Below are positions 15,934 through 28,878 of a stretch of 64,000 bases of DNA, one piece after another. Numbering within the stretch: the first letter of the stretch is position 1; each line of letters starts with the position of its first letter. The notes under the pieces were generated by a model. The model did not search any database. It was not told where the DNA came from and saw only the letters and a program-made list of their open reading frames with translations. Source of the stretch: a virus; the IMG/VR virus record IMGVR_UViG_3300042887_000814, positions 1-64,000 of that record, one strand, 5' to 3'. Made by a program: the position numbers and the translations under genes.

Positions 15934-18171
15934 TTATAATATATACCATTGGCCCGTCGCACCGCCCACTGCGCAATACAATTCTATGTTAGTATTGATT
16001 GGTAATGAGTATGCTGTGTTGACTGCCAATAAGTCTATCCTTGCTCCAGTGTTAGGATATACCTTTAGTGCGTTGGTAGCATTGATATTTCTTACGATGA
16101 TTCTTAAACCTGCCTGAGCGGCTGGTAATTTAACACCGCTACCGCTAGTAACGGTTTGTACGATATTGATGGATGCTAGTAGATTGGCAGCATCAGCCTG
16201 TGTGCTACCTGTCGCTACGATACCTGTAGTGACTCCTGATACGTAGAAGCCGTTTGCCAATATATTAGCATTTGAGAATATATTACCGGTGACTGCTACT
16301 TGCCCTGATACCTCTATGTTGCCGAATATTGAATTTCCGTTAGCAATAACATCTACACAATTAACTGCACCTGCTATATTAGCAGTGCCTGCTATGACGT
16401 TACCGAAGATACCTGCATTTGCTGAACTGACTAGGCTCAGTGCATATATCGCATTTGCGATTACATTGCCGTTAGAAACAATCTGTGTGCCTGAAGTTAA
16501 ATTACCTACTAATGTATTGCCGCCTATGTTGACATTACCTAATAGGTTTGCAGTTCCTGTGACTGATAGGTTTGCTGTAGCATTAATATTACTACCTTGT
16601 AATGTACCACCGGATACTATGTTACCGGGAACAGACAGAACATTAGTAACATTATTATATGTGAAGCCTGCTGCCGCACCGAAAGTGCCTGCATTGTTAA
16701 ATTGTACTTGCGTATTAGAACCAGCAACCAACCCGCTACCAGATCCGCCACCAGCAGACCATGCTAGATTACCGGTGCCATCTGTGACCAAGAAATAACC
16801 ATTCACTCCACCACCGATACGTATATCAGCAATATTAGGAATGACCGCGCTAGTCGTAGTCTCTGTACCAGGTATCAACGGTATCTGTCTGAATATGTTC
16901 TTACCTTCATAAACCGTAAAGTCTAATGGATAAGAAGAATCAGGAATGTGAGTCAATACACCTTCATATGTTGGACCAGCAATGCCATTATCTATAGTTT
17001 TGCTGATAGTAATACTAGTGCCAGATACTGACTTTACATAATATACTTCGCCGGCTGTGACATTAGCATTGGCTGTACCGGCGCCAGTGAATATGATAGG
17101 ATAATTGACTGCTATGTGAGTCATACCCGAAGCAGGATCGACACCGATAACGTTAGGGCTTGTTGTTGATATAACGTTCTTGTCAAAACTATTTCCTGAA
17201 TAATTATCCACAGCAACAAACATGTAACTTACAGGATTTAATGTAAAGTTTCCTGTGCCGCCTACAAGATTTATATTACTTGCAGCCTGAAAATCAGATG
17301 AGATTTTGAAATGAGTAGCGTTCGCGACATTGCTTACGTAATAAGTAGCACCAGACACAATGTTTGGTTCAAAACTATTACCTGTGAAGACTACAGGTAT
17401 GCCGGGATATAGTGCAGTTGTACTAGTGGTTACTAAGTAATCAGTCGCAGTAGATGTAGTGATATCTAATGTAGACGCTGTTAAGTCACTGACACAGACA
17501 GTGCCTATAACATCACCTAACTGACCAGTTGTTGGCGGAGTTCTTTTCTGAACTTGTGCAGTCTGCATAGGTCTATTGATAGGCTGAACATATAATGTAT
17601 TGCCGCAATCTACGCTTGATACTAATAGATTTAATTGTGTCACATCATAAGGAAAACTCAATGTGACAGCGCCATTTGGATTTGAACTGTTCTCGGTCAA
17701 TGTCCAACCATAGTTATTTTCAAAGACTGCTTCTGCTGGGAACGTGATAGAGAAGTCTGCTTGAGCATTAGGACGTCCTATCTGTAGTGTGACGTTGCTT
17801 TGTGTTTGTGTAGGAGCCCAATTACCGAATTGTAGTAAAACGTTTCCTGATAGATTTCCATACTGCACATCGCCCAGTGACAAGTCCACAGTCACTAAAT
17901 TAGTGAGGGCATTACCTAAATTATACGTAGTAGAGCGAAAACCTAAAACGCTAGCATTAGATATGAGTGCATTAGCCATGTCATTGTTTAATGAAGTATT
18001 GGCTAATGGTGCTTTTAATACAGCATTGTTTTGAAGATCAGTGATCTCAGACCCAGCAATACCTAAGTTGTTTTTGATGGTGGCGAAGTTATTACGGAAT
18101 CCCTGGGTGCTATTATTCTGTCCAGGAATTGGGTAATTTGCATCGATGCTGTTTGTATTAATCGTACTCAT
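15934..18171 (-). CDS. Large fibre/adhesin-like virion protein
   Basis: A 745-residue protein. The N-terminus (STQGFRNNFATIKNNLGIAG) resembles that of the 25977 fibre (AIRAAFQKTQENFSEL) and may be an attachment helix. The middle carries two copies of a YYV module (GxPVVFTGNSF...YYVSNV...KISSD and PIIFTGAG...YYVKSV). These are followed by beta-solenoid-like NxxGNxxxxG repeats (NLLGNVNIGGNTLVGNLTSG). The last 90 residues are a cap domain shared with the 21111 and 25977 fibres (GSGVKLPAAQAGLRIIVRN ... VYPNTGARI ... QWY). Receptor binding or fibre assembly is inferred. Confidence 0.75.
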   Translation of the reverse strand: MSTINTNSIDANYPIPGQNNSTQGFRNNFATIKNNLGIAGSEITDLQNNAVLKAPLANTSLNNDMANALISNASVLGFRSTTYNLGNALTNLVTVDLSLGDVQYGNLSGNVLLQFGNWAPTQTQSNVTLQIGRPNAQADFSITFPAEAVFENNYGWTLTENSSNPNGAVTLSFPYDVTQLNLLVSSVDCGNTLYVQPINRPMQTAQVQKRTPPTTGQLGDVIGTVCVSDLTASTLDITTSTATDYLVTTSTTALYPGIPVVFTGNSFEPNIVSGATYYVSNVANATHFKISSDFQAASNINLVGGTGNFTLNPVSYMFVAVDNYSGNSFDKNVISTTSPNVIGVDPASGMTHIAVNYPIIFTGAGTANANVTAGEVYYVKSVSGTSITISKTIDNGIAGPTYEGVLTHIPDSSYPLDFTVYEGKNIFRQIPLIPGTETTTSAVIPNIADIRIGGGVNGYFLVTDGTGNLAWSAGGGSGSGLVAGSNTQVQFNNAGTFGAAAGFTYNNVTNVLSVPGNIVSGGTLQGSNINATANLSVTGTANLLGNVNIGGNTLVGNLTSGTQIVSNGNVIANAIYALSLVSSANAGIFGNVIAGTANIAGAVNCVDVIANGNSIFGNIEVSGQVAVTGNIFSNANILANGFYVSGVTTGIVATGSTQADAANLLASINIVQTVTSGSGVKLPAAQAGLRIIVRNINATNALKVYPNTGARIDLLAVNTAYSLPINTNIELYCAVGGATGQWYIL

Positions 18172-18191
18172 ATCGTTTCGTTATCCTATTG

Positions 18192-18199
18192 TATTTATG
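18192..18199 (-). promoter_or_regulatory. Late-type promoter for the 18171 fibre gene
   Basis: Octamer CATAAATA followed by CAATAGGATAACG. Predicted +1 is about 18186; the leader has an AGGATAA Shine-Dalgarno. Confidence 0.55.
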
Positions 18200-18212
18200 T
18201 ATCCTCAAAACC

Positions 18213-21098
18213 CTATAATTTATATTGTGTCTTGTTAGGCAGTATCGTCTTCTGCGGGAATAACACATAAAAGTCCTGACTGTCTACAGGGTCGGGCACC
18301 GGTGTCGCTGAAGGATACCTAGTCCATGACTTAGTTTCTAATAATGTATCATAATTATATGTCAATGTCTTGCTCACCGAGAATCTATCGATCTGGAAGT
18401 TAATCTGATTTAGAACAAAAGGCCAATCATTTTGTATGTTATCCTTGATGACATTAGCATAGGATATAGCATCGTATACTGCTGATACTGATCCTTCACC
18501 GTCATTAAGTATTATTGAAGAACCACCCTTGGTAGTGCTTACTTTGATCTTATTACCACTCAACACTTCAATGACATAATATACTTTATTTGGTTGCAAA
18601 CCACCAAACACATCATTAGAGAATATTATAGTACCACCTACTAATATATCGCTTGTGTTTGATACTTTGATAGTATTGTCAGCGATAGATGTTTCTATAG
18701 CAGTTATTGTTATAGGTTCTGGAATCTTAGTATAAGCAATAACCCAAGCAGGGGTAAATCCTAATGTGTTTCCGTCTATCTGTTGACTTGTCATCCATAA
18801 TGGCAGTAACTTGAAATTATAGTCCGCGCCTAGTTCTTGTTCTACACGCTTACGCATGTTTTCTAAACTGTTAGGATATAATACTCTAGCATATCCGGGA
18901 GTCAAACTAGTGTAGAATGTAGGAACACCACCATTTAATAATAACGGTAATCCTGTTTGTGTCAGCAAATCAAACATTCTAAAGTTTGTGATAAGATCAG
19001 CCTCTTGATTGAAGATGTAACTTGTATAGATATCATTACTACTTGCATACCATGGTCCTAGATTCAAATCTATGAATCTAGGCCAGAATATTTCTTCACT
19101 TACGCTTTCGCTATATCTATAATCATAATCACTTGAATGATGTCCACCCATAGCAGGTTCATATTTTTGTAGATTATCTATAACGGTACTGTATAATACT
19201 TCATATAAAATATTATTGTTTTCATCTCTTGCTATAGCAGTATTCAATTCACCTAATGTTATATTACGCCAGTAGTGATTTTTCTTAACCGCTTCAATGT
19301 ATTCTTTGATGTCACTAGAATATACACCATAAGCATGTGCATATACAATGTTATTCGCTTTGCCGTAGTTAGGATCATCAGGTCTGAATAGATATTCAGT
19401 AGGTATCAGTTCAGTATTATCTAATAAGCTTGTTATCTTTTCTCTGTCAGCAATGCTAGGTGTGCATTTGATATAAAGATTGTCCGTCGGTATATCATAT
19501 GTCTGCTTGATAGTTAGTGTGAATTCTTTTGTGCTGCTTACTAATGGAATAGATTGCGAATATGCACGAATAGTAAACGTATATGTAGCAGTATCATTTT
19601 TCTCTTGATACGTATCTGTAGGTTGATATGCTACTACACCATCTATTTCTCCATTTGATTTAAATGACAAATTAGGAGGCAACTCACCGCTTATCAATTG
19701 ATATGATAAGGTGACATCACAATTGGCTTCTATCTTTTTATCGCTGACTGTAGCATTATCCATGACACCTAGATCACTATCAGTGACCCATATAATATCA
19801 CCGGTGATGTTATTCGCTACGTTTAATGTGAATTTAAATACAGGGCTAGAATAATTAGAGTCGCTAACTTTAATCGCTTGTGCTGTGAAACCGTACTCTT
19901 GTATATGATTTACCGGTATCGACGGAGTTCCATATACCCAACCAGTATCAGTATCCACAGTCATCCAACTTGGTGCTCCTGCAAAACTATAACGTAAATC
20001 AGTGCCGTCGAAGTCATGGCCTAATATTTTAAAACTAAAATAGTTATCTGACAAGAACTGTCCTATATATGCATTGGCAGTAGGAGGATAAGTCATACCC
20101 GTAACAATTGGATCGGGTGGTAGCACATAGTAACCAAAATTTTCAGTACCTGCGATGTCATATGTAGGTGGTCTAGTATTATAGACTGTAGGGTTTCTAG
20201 TATTTGCTAATTTGCCCGGGCCGCCTTCAACGATAGATAAGTTTTGATTTATAACCACTATAGAATAGAATGCCGAATCATTACCTAAGGGGCTAGTTAA
20301 TTGTAGAGTAAAACTATATTGTCTTTTTGTGGGTTGTCCTATCTCAGTCTCAGGTAATGTAGCATTCATAAAACCTGTACCGGTAGTCAATGTAACAGCA
20401 TCACCACCTGGTATAGTGCTGATAGTTATCTGTGTCGCATTGATAACAGACTTAATGTAATAAACTTGAGTAGTGCTTAGATTGCCTATAGGTGTTCCTG
20501 AAAAAGAGATAGGTCTGTTTTGTACAAAACCATTAGTACCTATCACTGTGATATAATTATTAGTCGCATCTGTAGCAGTAACGAAAGTTGTTACTTCAGG
20601 CAAGTTTACAATCTTTATAGGAGGTTCTGGATAACCTCTGATCAAGCCGGCTTCGTTTATCTCAAGACCGGGAGGTAATGAACCTTGCAATACTCTTATG
20701 TTTACTGGGTTCGTGGGTATAGGATTGTCATAAGATATAGCAATCTCTTGCCATATACTGTCTTGCGTAGTTAATAGTAATCCTTCAGGAGTGCTAAATG
20801 TAGGTAGCGCATCACCTGACACCCTAATACTAAAAGTTCTATCACTTAAGTTACCTAAGTTGTCTGTTACTCTTATCACGAATATGCTTGTAGTATCAGA
20901 GGATACTAATCCAGGTAAACCTGATATCAAACCATCAATACGTAAAGACATACCGTCAGGAAGGGCGCCGCTCAATAATTTATAACTCACTGTAGTCGCA
21001 GGTAGTATTGCCTCTGCTTCTAATTGTAGAGACATTACGATTTGTGCGGGATAAACTCCTACTAATCCTGCTGGTGTGATCCACTTAGGAGCACTCAT
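18213..21098 (-). CDS. Large virion protein with putative Ig-like (He_PIG-type) domains
   Basis: A 961-residue protein. Repeated segments of the form SYKLLSGALPDGMSLRIDGL-ISGLPG (near residues 38-64), IRVLQGSLPPGLEINEAGL-IRGYP (about 133-157), SWMTVDTDTGWVYGTPSIP and LSYQLISGELPPNLSFKSNG-EIDG match the putative Ig (He_PIG) domain pattern. Two YYI/YYV modules (ISFSGTPIG ... YYIKSV and IIFSNDVFG ... YYVIEV) are inserted. The C-terminal 250 residues (YDYRYSESVSEEIFWPRFID ... DNIQNDWPFVLNQINFQIDR) are of a type seen in marine phage baseplate/fibre proteins. GGGGGTAAC precedes the ATG. Confidence 0.75.
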   Translation of the reverse strand: MSAPKWITPAGLVGVYPAQIVMSLQLEAEAILPATTVSYKLLSGALPDGMSLRIDGLISGLPGLVSSDTTSIFVIRVTDNLGNLSDRTFSIRVSGDALPTFSTPEGLLLTTQDSIWQEIAISYDNPIPTNPVNIRVLQGSLPPGLEINEAGLIRGYPEPPIKIVNLPEVTTFVTATDATNNYITVIGTNGFVQNRPISFSGTPIGNLSTTQVYYIKSVINATQITISTIPGGDAVTLTTGTGFMNATLPETEIGQPTKRQYSFTLQLTSPLGNDSAFYSIVVINQNLSIVEGGPGKLANTRNPTVYNTRPPTYDIAGTENFGYYVLPPDPIVTGMTYPPTANAYIGQFLSDNYFSFKILGHDFDGTDLRYSFAGAPSWMTVDTDTGWVYGTPSIPVNHIQEYGFTAQAIKVSDSNYSSPVFKFTLNVANNITGDIIWVTDSDLGVMDNATVSDKKIEANCDVTLSYQLISGELPPNLSFKSNGEIDGVVAYQPTDTYQEKNDTATYTFTIRAYSQSIPLVSSTKEFTLTIKQTYDIPTDNLYIKCTPSIADREKITSLLDNTELIPTEYLFRPDDPNYGKANNIVYAHAYGVYSSDIKEYIEAVKKNHYWRNITLGELNTAIARDENNNILYEVLYSTVIDNLQKYEPAMGGHHSSDYDYRYSESVSEEIFWPRFIDLNLGPWYASSNDIYTSYIFNQEADLITNFRMFDLLTQTGLPLLLNGGVPTFYTSLTPGYARVLYPNSLENMRKRVEQELGADYNFKLLPLWMTSQQIDGNTLGFTPAWVIAYTKIPEPITITAIETSIADNTIKVSNTSDILVGGTIIFSNDVFGGLQPNKVYYVIEVLSGNKIKVSTTKGGSSIILNDGEGSVSAVYDAISYANVIKDNIQNDWPFVLNQINFQIDRFSVSKTLTYNYDTLLETKSWTRYPSATPVPDPVDSQDFYVLFPQKTILPNKTQYKL

Positions 21099-21110
21099 AT
21101 GTTACCCCCA

Positions 21111-23384
<2,274 letters not shown>

Positions 23385-23385
23385 T

Positions 23386-23712
23386 TTACTTAGTCTCTAA
23401 AATACTTAATGTTAGTTTAAGAACGCTGTTTGCGTTTGCATAAACTCCTATGCTATTACCTGCCTCAACTACTAATTTACCTGACAATAATGCCGCAGCG
23501 TCTCCCACAGGAATAGTGAAGTCTTTCGCTAGTTCTGTATTACCGTTTATTGAACTATAAAAGGTAATGTTGCCGTCATCAGATGCATTTATGTTTGTTG
23601 CTTGCGCTAGCAAGACAATCGCTGTAGTTTCCGCAGGGCATGTGTAAATGTTTGTAGCCACTGTTGTAATATTGGCTGCTACTGACTTGAATACGTTTAA
23701 TGGGCTTGCCAC
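23386..23712 (-). CDS. Small fibre-locus virion protein
   Basis: A 108-residue beta-rich protein ([20 protein letters not shown] ... [20 protein letters not shown]). It resembles in pattern the 90-residue protein at 49398-49670 (SVATTEKVRISTTSSAIAVA ... GNYIAYISVSGTGIFSIT). Both look like small virion decoration or fibre-cap proteins. The start is GTG 23712 with GGAGAATTAAACC before it. Confidence 0.65.
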   Translation of the reverse strand: MASPLNVFKSVAANITTVATNIYTCPAETTAIVLLAQATNINASDDGNITFYSSINGNTELAKDFTIPVGDAAALLSGKLVVEAGNSIGVYANANSVLKLTLSILETK

Positions 23713-23715
23713 GGT

Positions 23716-25944
23716 TTAATTCTCCAATGCTAATATGTATGGTGTAAGGACTGCGAATAAACTTCTATCAAAAGTTTCTCCTTCGATCACGCCTGCCTCT
23801 TCACTAATCAATAGTCCGTCACCGATTCTAAAATCACCGAATTGATCAGTACTAGTATAATTTACTCTTCCGCCATTCGTCTGACGAATTTCATTCGCTT
23901 GTATAGGAACACCACCTAGTCTTGGTGTTGAAGTTAATATGTTAGTGCCTGTACCAACATATTCAAATGTTTGTCCACTTGCTGATATCAAAGATATCTG
24001 TAAGAAATTAACAGATCCTGGTGTAGGTGTGAACTCTAATGATTCACTAAATGTGATAACGCTTGTACCTGATGATAGTGGTGTAGCCTCACGTACTAAA
24101 ATATATTGTGAATCGACTCCATCAGTTAACAATACAGCGTCATTAACTGCTGGACGTACACTTAATCCACTAACTGTTAATGTGCTACGTGTGTTAGATA
24201 CCAACGTTCCGGTATATAATGTAGGTCCTACACCCTCTGCCCATAATCCATAATCACCGAAACTATTATTTGAATTAGTGATTGAGCAAGTACCGCCATT
24301 TTCACACTTAACACCTGCTGTACAGCAGATAGTGAATATACTTACTAACTGTGCATAACCTTGATTAGTGATGTGTATACCTAATCCACCTTGATTGAAT
24401 TGAGTATAACTGTCAAGAACCATCGACTTCAATCCACCTGCTAGATTGCCGTCTACACGCATGCCTGCGCCTGTAGTTGTGATACTGCTACAGTTTTGAA
24501 TATAAGGGCTTGTTACGATAAACCCTGCACCAGTGCTTGGAAATGCGATTGCTGCCGCAGGAGTCAAATGATCTCTGAATGTCATACCAGTAATATAGCA
24601 ACGATTACGCACCCAGAAAATATCTTGTGTTGGGTTGGCTGGTCTTACATTGACCGCTCTTAAGTTATCACCTACTATACTAACACCTGCGCTTAGTGAC
24701 ATAGGATTTATTTCAGTATAATCACCTGCTTTCACTAATATGCAAGTAATACCTGTTGGATTCAATGCTTGTAGTGCATTGGCTGCTGTTACCGCTGATG
24801 CGATTGTTAATTTAGCATGTGACAAATCTGTACCGCTATTACTGTCGTTGCCTGATTTACTTACATATAATACGTTTTGCGCGACACCGGCTACACCAGT
24901 CGCACCAGTCGCACCAGTAGGTCCTGTAGCACCACTAGGACCACCTGCTGATATAGCAGCCCAGCCGTATTGTGCCGTAGTGAATGTAAGTGTTAATGTA
25001 TTGGCATCAACAAAATCGATTTCTGGATAATCATATCTACCTACAAAACTTACGTTTGCGCTATCTACTGGCTCAACGTTGACGTACCTAGATCCTAGAT
25101 TGTGATTCACAGTCCATACAGTAGAAGGAGTTGCTTGTGTATGCAACCATGTTCCGCCGGGAGGGCCTGAAGGACCGGTCGCACCAGTGGCGCCGGTTAG
25201 ACCGGTCGCACCTTGAGGCGTGAATATATTGATATCCCAAGCAGAATAATAACCGGATCCTATACCACCTACAGCAAAAAACGTCAATGCACCTGTAGCA
25301 GGATTATAACTATTGACTACACCAACCATGTAATTGTTCACATCATATGAACATACTAAATTTTGACCAGTTGTGTATGCTAAACTTGTATCAACAATGC
25401 AAGATTTTAGTTCTTGTGCTGTACCTGTGTCGAAAGGACCACCAGTCGCCGTTGCTGTGAATATAGTTCCTGGATTGTTATTAGGAGAGCCTAATGCGGC
25501 CCAATCTGTATTTCCAGGATTATAAATCCTATATGTCATGCCTATAGTGATATCATCTGCTTCAAGCGGTGATGTGACCAACTCCATTCCGGTTGATGAT
25601 GTAGTGCTATATGGCAATGCAGGGCCAGTAGCACCCATACCACCTAATGATACTGCTGCGTATCCAGTTTGAGGCGTAGTGAAAGTTAGTGTTAGTGTAG
25701 TATTGTTTAAAAATTCTATAGTAGGATAATCATAACGACCTACGAAACTGACATTAGTACTGTCAATAGGTTCAACGTTAACATATCTCTCACCTAAATT
25801 GTGAGTCACCGTCCATACTGTAGATGCAGTCGTTTGAGTATGGAGATGTGTGCCACCTGTAGGACCGGTAGCGCCTGTAGAGCCTTGAACTCCTACTATC
25901 GCTTCTACCCAACTACTACCATTATAATATTTTAATACGCCCAT
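23716..25944 (-). CDS. Fibre/tailspike-like protein with pectin-lyase-like domain
   Basis: A 742-residue mosaic. Two HNL modules (THLHTQTTASTVWTVTHNL... and TWLHTQATPSTVWTVNHNL...) flank two other mobile modules: a GMTYRIYNPGNTDWAALG type, also seen at 48167, and a YMVGVVNSYNPATGALTFF ... WDINIF type, also seen at 25977. After a short collagen-like stretch comes a right-handed beta-helix of pectin-lyase type, starting YVSKSGNDSNSGTD and continuing with CILVKAGDYTEINPMSLS and SIVGDNLRAVNVRP. This fold is common in phage depolymerase spikes, but no catalytic residues can be named. Confidence 0.8.
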   Translation of the reverse strand: MGVLKYYNGSSWVEAIVGVQGSTGATGPTGGTHLHTQTTASTVWTVTHNLGERYVNVEPIDSTNVSFVGRYDYPTIEFLNNTTLTLTFTTPQTGYAAVSLGGMGATGPALPYSTTSSTGMELVTSPLEADDITIGMTYRIYNPGNTDWAALGSPNNNPGTIFTATATGGPFDTGTAQELKSCIVDTSLAYTTGQNLVCSYDVNNYMVGVVNSYNPATGALTFFAVGGIGSGYYSAWDINIFTPQGATGLTGATGATGPSGPPGGTWLHTQATPSTVWTVNHNLGSRYVNVEPVDSANVSFVGRYDYPEIDFVDANTLTLTFTTAQYGWAAISAGGPSGATGPTGATGATGVAGVAQNVLYVSKSGNDSNSGTDLSHAKLTIASAVTAANALQALNPTGITCILVKAGDYTEINPMSLSAGVSIVGDNLRAVNVRPANPTQDIFWVRNRCYITGMTFRDHLTPAAAIAFPSTGAGFIVTSPYIQNCSSITTTGAGMRVDGNLAGGLKSMVLDSYTQFNQGGLGIHITNQGYAQLVSIFTICCTAGVKCENGGTCSITNSNNSFGDYGLWAEGVGPTLYTGTLVSNTRSTLTVSGLSVRPAVNDAVLLTDGVDSQYILVREATPLSSGTSVITFSESLEFTPTPGSVNFLQISLISASGQTFEYVGTGTNILTSTPRLGGVPIQANEIRQTNGGRVNYTSTDQFGDFRIGDGLLISEEAGVIEGETFDRSLFAVLTPYILALEN

Positions 25945-25954
25945 AATGTTCTAT

Positions 25955-25962
25955 TATTTATT
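25955..25962 (-). promoter_or_regulatory. Late-type promoter for the 25944 fibre gene
   Basis: Octamer AATAAATA. Predicted +1 is about 25949, only five bases before ATG 25944, and there is no Shine-Dalgarno. A weak ATAAT/ATTAT stem overlaps. Confidence 0.45.
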
Positions 25963-25976
25963 TACCTGTATTTTTA

Positions 25977-28772
25977 TCAAGAGTAACTTGCCCCGACTGT
26001 ATACCACTGACTTGAACTTATCGCATAGTATTGTAAACTTGCATTCGAAACATGTGTGTATGCCGCATTGGTTGCTAGGCCGTTTATTGCGGCACCTGCC
26101 GCAGGATATACGTTCATGCTGTTCACACTTGTATTGTTTACAATCAATACCATACCTGCTGTGGCTGTCGGCAATCTAACTCCTTGTCCTGCACTTACTG
26201 ATGTTACTACGTTGATGTCTTTTGCCAATGCTGTAGCATCACCTTGCACACTACCTGCCGCACTAACACTAGCGGCAACACTTCTTATATAATGTGTCTG
26301 CGCTACTATGTTACCTGCTACTGTTAGAGTATCAGTAGTTTTATTATATGTAAATCCTGTGTCACCGGCTTGAGTACCGGCATCATTGAATTGAACTTCA
26401 GTGTTCGATCCTGCTACTGAGCCAGATGGGCCTGTCGCGCCCTGCACGCCAGTAGCCCCTGTAGGACCTGCTATACCTGTAGCACCTACGCCCGTCGCTC
26501 CAGTAGGTCCTGTCAATCCAGTAGCGCCTGTTGGACCACCAGAAGGACCTGTTGCACCTGTTATACCAGTAGCACCTATACTACCACCTGAAGATATAGC
26601 AGCATATCCAGCCACTGCAGTGGTGAATGTTAAGGTTAAATTGTTATTGTCAACAAATGTGATAGTTGGATAATCATAACGACCAACATAACTCACGTTA
26701 GCACTATCTACTGGTTCTACGTTAACATATTTGTCGTCGAGGTTATGATTGACAGTCCATGTGGTTGATGCAGACGCTTGAGTATGTAAGTATGTAGAAC
26801 CAGCCGGGCCTGTTGCACCAGTAGGACCTGTTATACCTGTAGCACCTACACCTGTTGCACCAGTTGGTCCTACTACGCCAGTAGCACCTTGAACACCGGT
26901 TGCTCCTAGTCCCGTAGCACCTTGAACACCAGTTGCTCCAGTGGCACCTGAGCCAGTTGCACCTTGAATACCAGTTGCGCCAGTTGCGCCTACTCCATCT
27001 ATACCGGGTGTGCTTGTGTCATACCACAATACAGTAGTATCAGGTGGTGCCGTAGGGCCTTCAACTATGCCGGCTACACCAGTAGCACCAGTCGCTCCTG
27101 TAGAACCTTGAGGACCTACCGCGCCAAATAAGTTAACATCCCATGATGTATATGTACCACCGCCTGATATAGATTCAACGTCTACAGACATCAAGCCTGT
27201 TATTGAATTATATGATTGGACATCACCTATCATATAATCTGATATACTAGTTGCTATTACAACTTTTTGAGCCAAAGAATAGGCTAAATTTGTACCGACG
27301 GTAAATGTTTTCAGCCCAAGACCAATTAAAATTGAAGTACTGCTAGTTGTAGAATATATGTCACCAGGAATACCAGTAGCGCCAGTAGGTCCTGTAGGAC
27401 CAGTACTGCCATTTATGCCCGGTGTTCCCGTAGCACCAGTGGATCCTGTCAATCCTGTAGCACCAATCGGACCTGTCGCACCTACTAGTGGTTGTACCCA
27501 ACTTAAGTTACCTGCACCGTCTGTGATGATTGTATAGTTAGGACTGCCGCCTAGGATAGTTATATCACCTAGATCGCCTAAGTCAGCAGATTGTGTTACT
27601 ACTAGATCGTCACCGCGTAACGTTACGGCTTCTACTTCGCCACTTGAATATAAGTCATTAGTATTGACGCTACCTGCAACAATCAACGATGTGTTAGTAA
27701 CAGTAACAACATTTGGAGTTCCGCTAACTGATATAGTCACATTAGCATTTGGTCTTACTACTACATTTGAACTACCGTTATTGATAGAACTGATGTTGCC
27801 TTGTATGTTTGATAGACCACCACCATCACCGCTGAAGTACGTGGCAATCACATTACCCACAACATTTAGATTATTTGTTGTAGGATTGAATTTTAAATTA
27901 GATGATGCCGAGAACTGATTATTAACATTAAATTGAATATCAAAATTAGCACCGGCTGGTTCTTGCAAGTCCCAAGGTTGACCATTAGAATAATATAACT
28001 TGTCAGTCAACACTCCATAAGCAGGATTAGTATTTGATATTCTTAGATTGCCATCTAAGGTAACGTTACCTGCTACGACATTGCTTACTTCTATATTACC
28101 ATCAATAGATATGTTACCGCTGACATTTAAATCATTAGCAACATTTACATAATTTGCTCTGGCTAGATTTCCTAAATTCGCATTACCTGATGTTAAGTTA
28201 CCTGTTACGATTACAGTTGTAATGTTGGCAGTTGTAATGTTAGCAGTACCGGTAGCAATCAAGTTAGATGTATTAACATTTATGTTTGCTGTGATATTGC
28301 TAGCAATCACATTACCGATAATGTTTGCTCTATTGGCAGCAATTACATTGCCTACGCTTATGTTATTAGCAGTTACATTACCGTTAGTTATGTATACGTT
28401 AGGGGCAGCATTCGGTGTACCTATGTATAACGAATTGCCTATGAATGTGTCCGGACGTAAATCTATATATAGGGTTTGTGACGCATTATTAACCGAAGTA
28501 GCATAACCCAATGTATCGGGTGCCAGCCCTATTTCTAGACTAGTAGTAGTGACGTTTAATCGACTAAAATCTGCGGATAGTAATATGTTTCCGGTAGGCG
28601 AATTGACGGAAATGCCGGGTTGCTTGGTTCTATTGATAGATAGAACGCCTTGCGAATTTTGTAATTGGAATAGTTCAGAGAAGTTTTCTTGTGTCTTTTG
28701 AAACGCGGCGCGGATCGCATCTGCGTCTGGATCATCAGGAAAACTACCGAAGTCAATGTTTCTTTGTGCCAT
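25977..28772 (-). CDS. Long fibre protein with beta-solenoid and collagen-like parts
   Basis: A 931-residue protein. The N-terminus (DFGSFPDDPDADAIRAAF) may be an attachment region. Residues of about 100-300 are beta-solenoid-like NxxxNxxxxN/G repeats (NVIAANRANIIGNVIASNIT). Then follow several collagen-like tracts, a YMIGDVQSYNSITGLMSVDV ... WDVNLF module, an HNL module (TYLHTQASASTTWTVNHNL...), and the shared C-terminal cap (VRLPTATAGMVLIVNN ... MNVYPAAGAAI). It is the most upstream gene of the fibre locus and carries its own late promoter. Confidence 0.8.
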   Translation of the reverse strand: MAQRNIDFGSFPDDPDADAIRAAFQKTQENFSELFQLQNSQGVLSINRTKQPGISVNSPTGNILLSADFSRLNVTTTSLEIGLAPDTLGYATSVNNASQTLYIDLRPDTFIGNSLYIGTPNAAPNVYITNGNVTANNISVGNVIAANRANIIGNVIASNITANINVNTSNLIATGTANITTANITTVIVTGNLTSGNANLGNLARANYVNVANDLNVSGNISIDGNIEVSNVVAGNVTLDGNLRISNTNPAYGVLTDKLYYSNGQPWDLQEPAGANFDIQFNVNNQFSASSNLKFNPTTNNLNVVGNVIATYFSGDGGGLSNIQGNISSINNGSSNVVVRPNANVTISVSGTPNVVTVTNTSLIVAGSVNTNDLYSSGEVEAVTLRGDDLVVTQSADLGDLGDITILGGSPNYTIITDGAGNLSWVQPLVGATGPIGATGLTGSTGATGTPGINGSTGPTGPTGATGIPGDIYSTTSSTSILIGLGLKTFTVGTNLAYSLAQKVVIATSISDYMIGDVQSYNSITGLMSVDVESISGGGTYTSWDVNLFGAVGPQGSTGATGATGVAGIVEGPTAPPDTTVLWYDTSTPGIDGVGATGATGIQGATGSGATGATGVQGATGLGATGVQGATGVVGPTGATGVGATGITGPTGATGPAGSTYLHTQASASTTWTVNHNLDDKYVNVEPVDSANVSYVGRYDYPTITFVDNNNLTLTFTTAVAGYAAISSGGSIGATGITGATGPSGGPTGATGLTGPTGATGVGATGIAGPTGATGVQGATGPSGSVAGSNTEVQFNDAGTQAGDTGFTYNKTTDTLTVAGNIVAQTHYIRSVAASVSAAGSVQGDATALAKDINVVTSVSAGQGVRLPTATAGMVLIVNNTSVNSMNVYPAAGAAINGLATNAAYTHVSNASLQYYAISSSQWYTVGASYS

Positions 28773-28795
28773 TTATCAGTTCACCATTAATATAG

Positions 28796-28803
28796 TATTT
28801 ATC
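28796..28803 (-). promoter_or_regulatory. Late-type promoter for the 28772 fibre gene
   Basis: Octamer GATAAATA followed by CTATATT. Predicted +1 is about 28790, with an 18-nt leader containing GGTGA. Confidence 0.6.
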
Positions 28804-28830
28804 AGTTTGGGATAAACACGATTGCCAAAA

Positions 28831-28856
28831 AAATACCCGACATAAGTCGGGTATTT
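28831..28856 (-). terminator. Intrinsic terminator after the 28879 gene
   Basis: Stem AAATACCCGAC / GTCGGGTATTT with a 4-nt loop. On the minus strand it is followed by a run of T. Confidence 0.85.
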
Positions 28857-28878
28857 CTTCACTTTAATGACTTGCAGA

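Noticed and set aside
15931-15946. TATAAT as promoter for the 77-residue gene
   Set aside because: It lies only two bases before the ATG, so its +1 would fall inside the gene.
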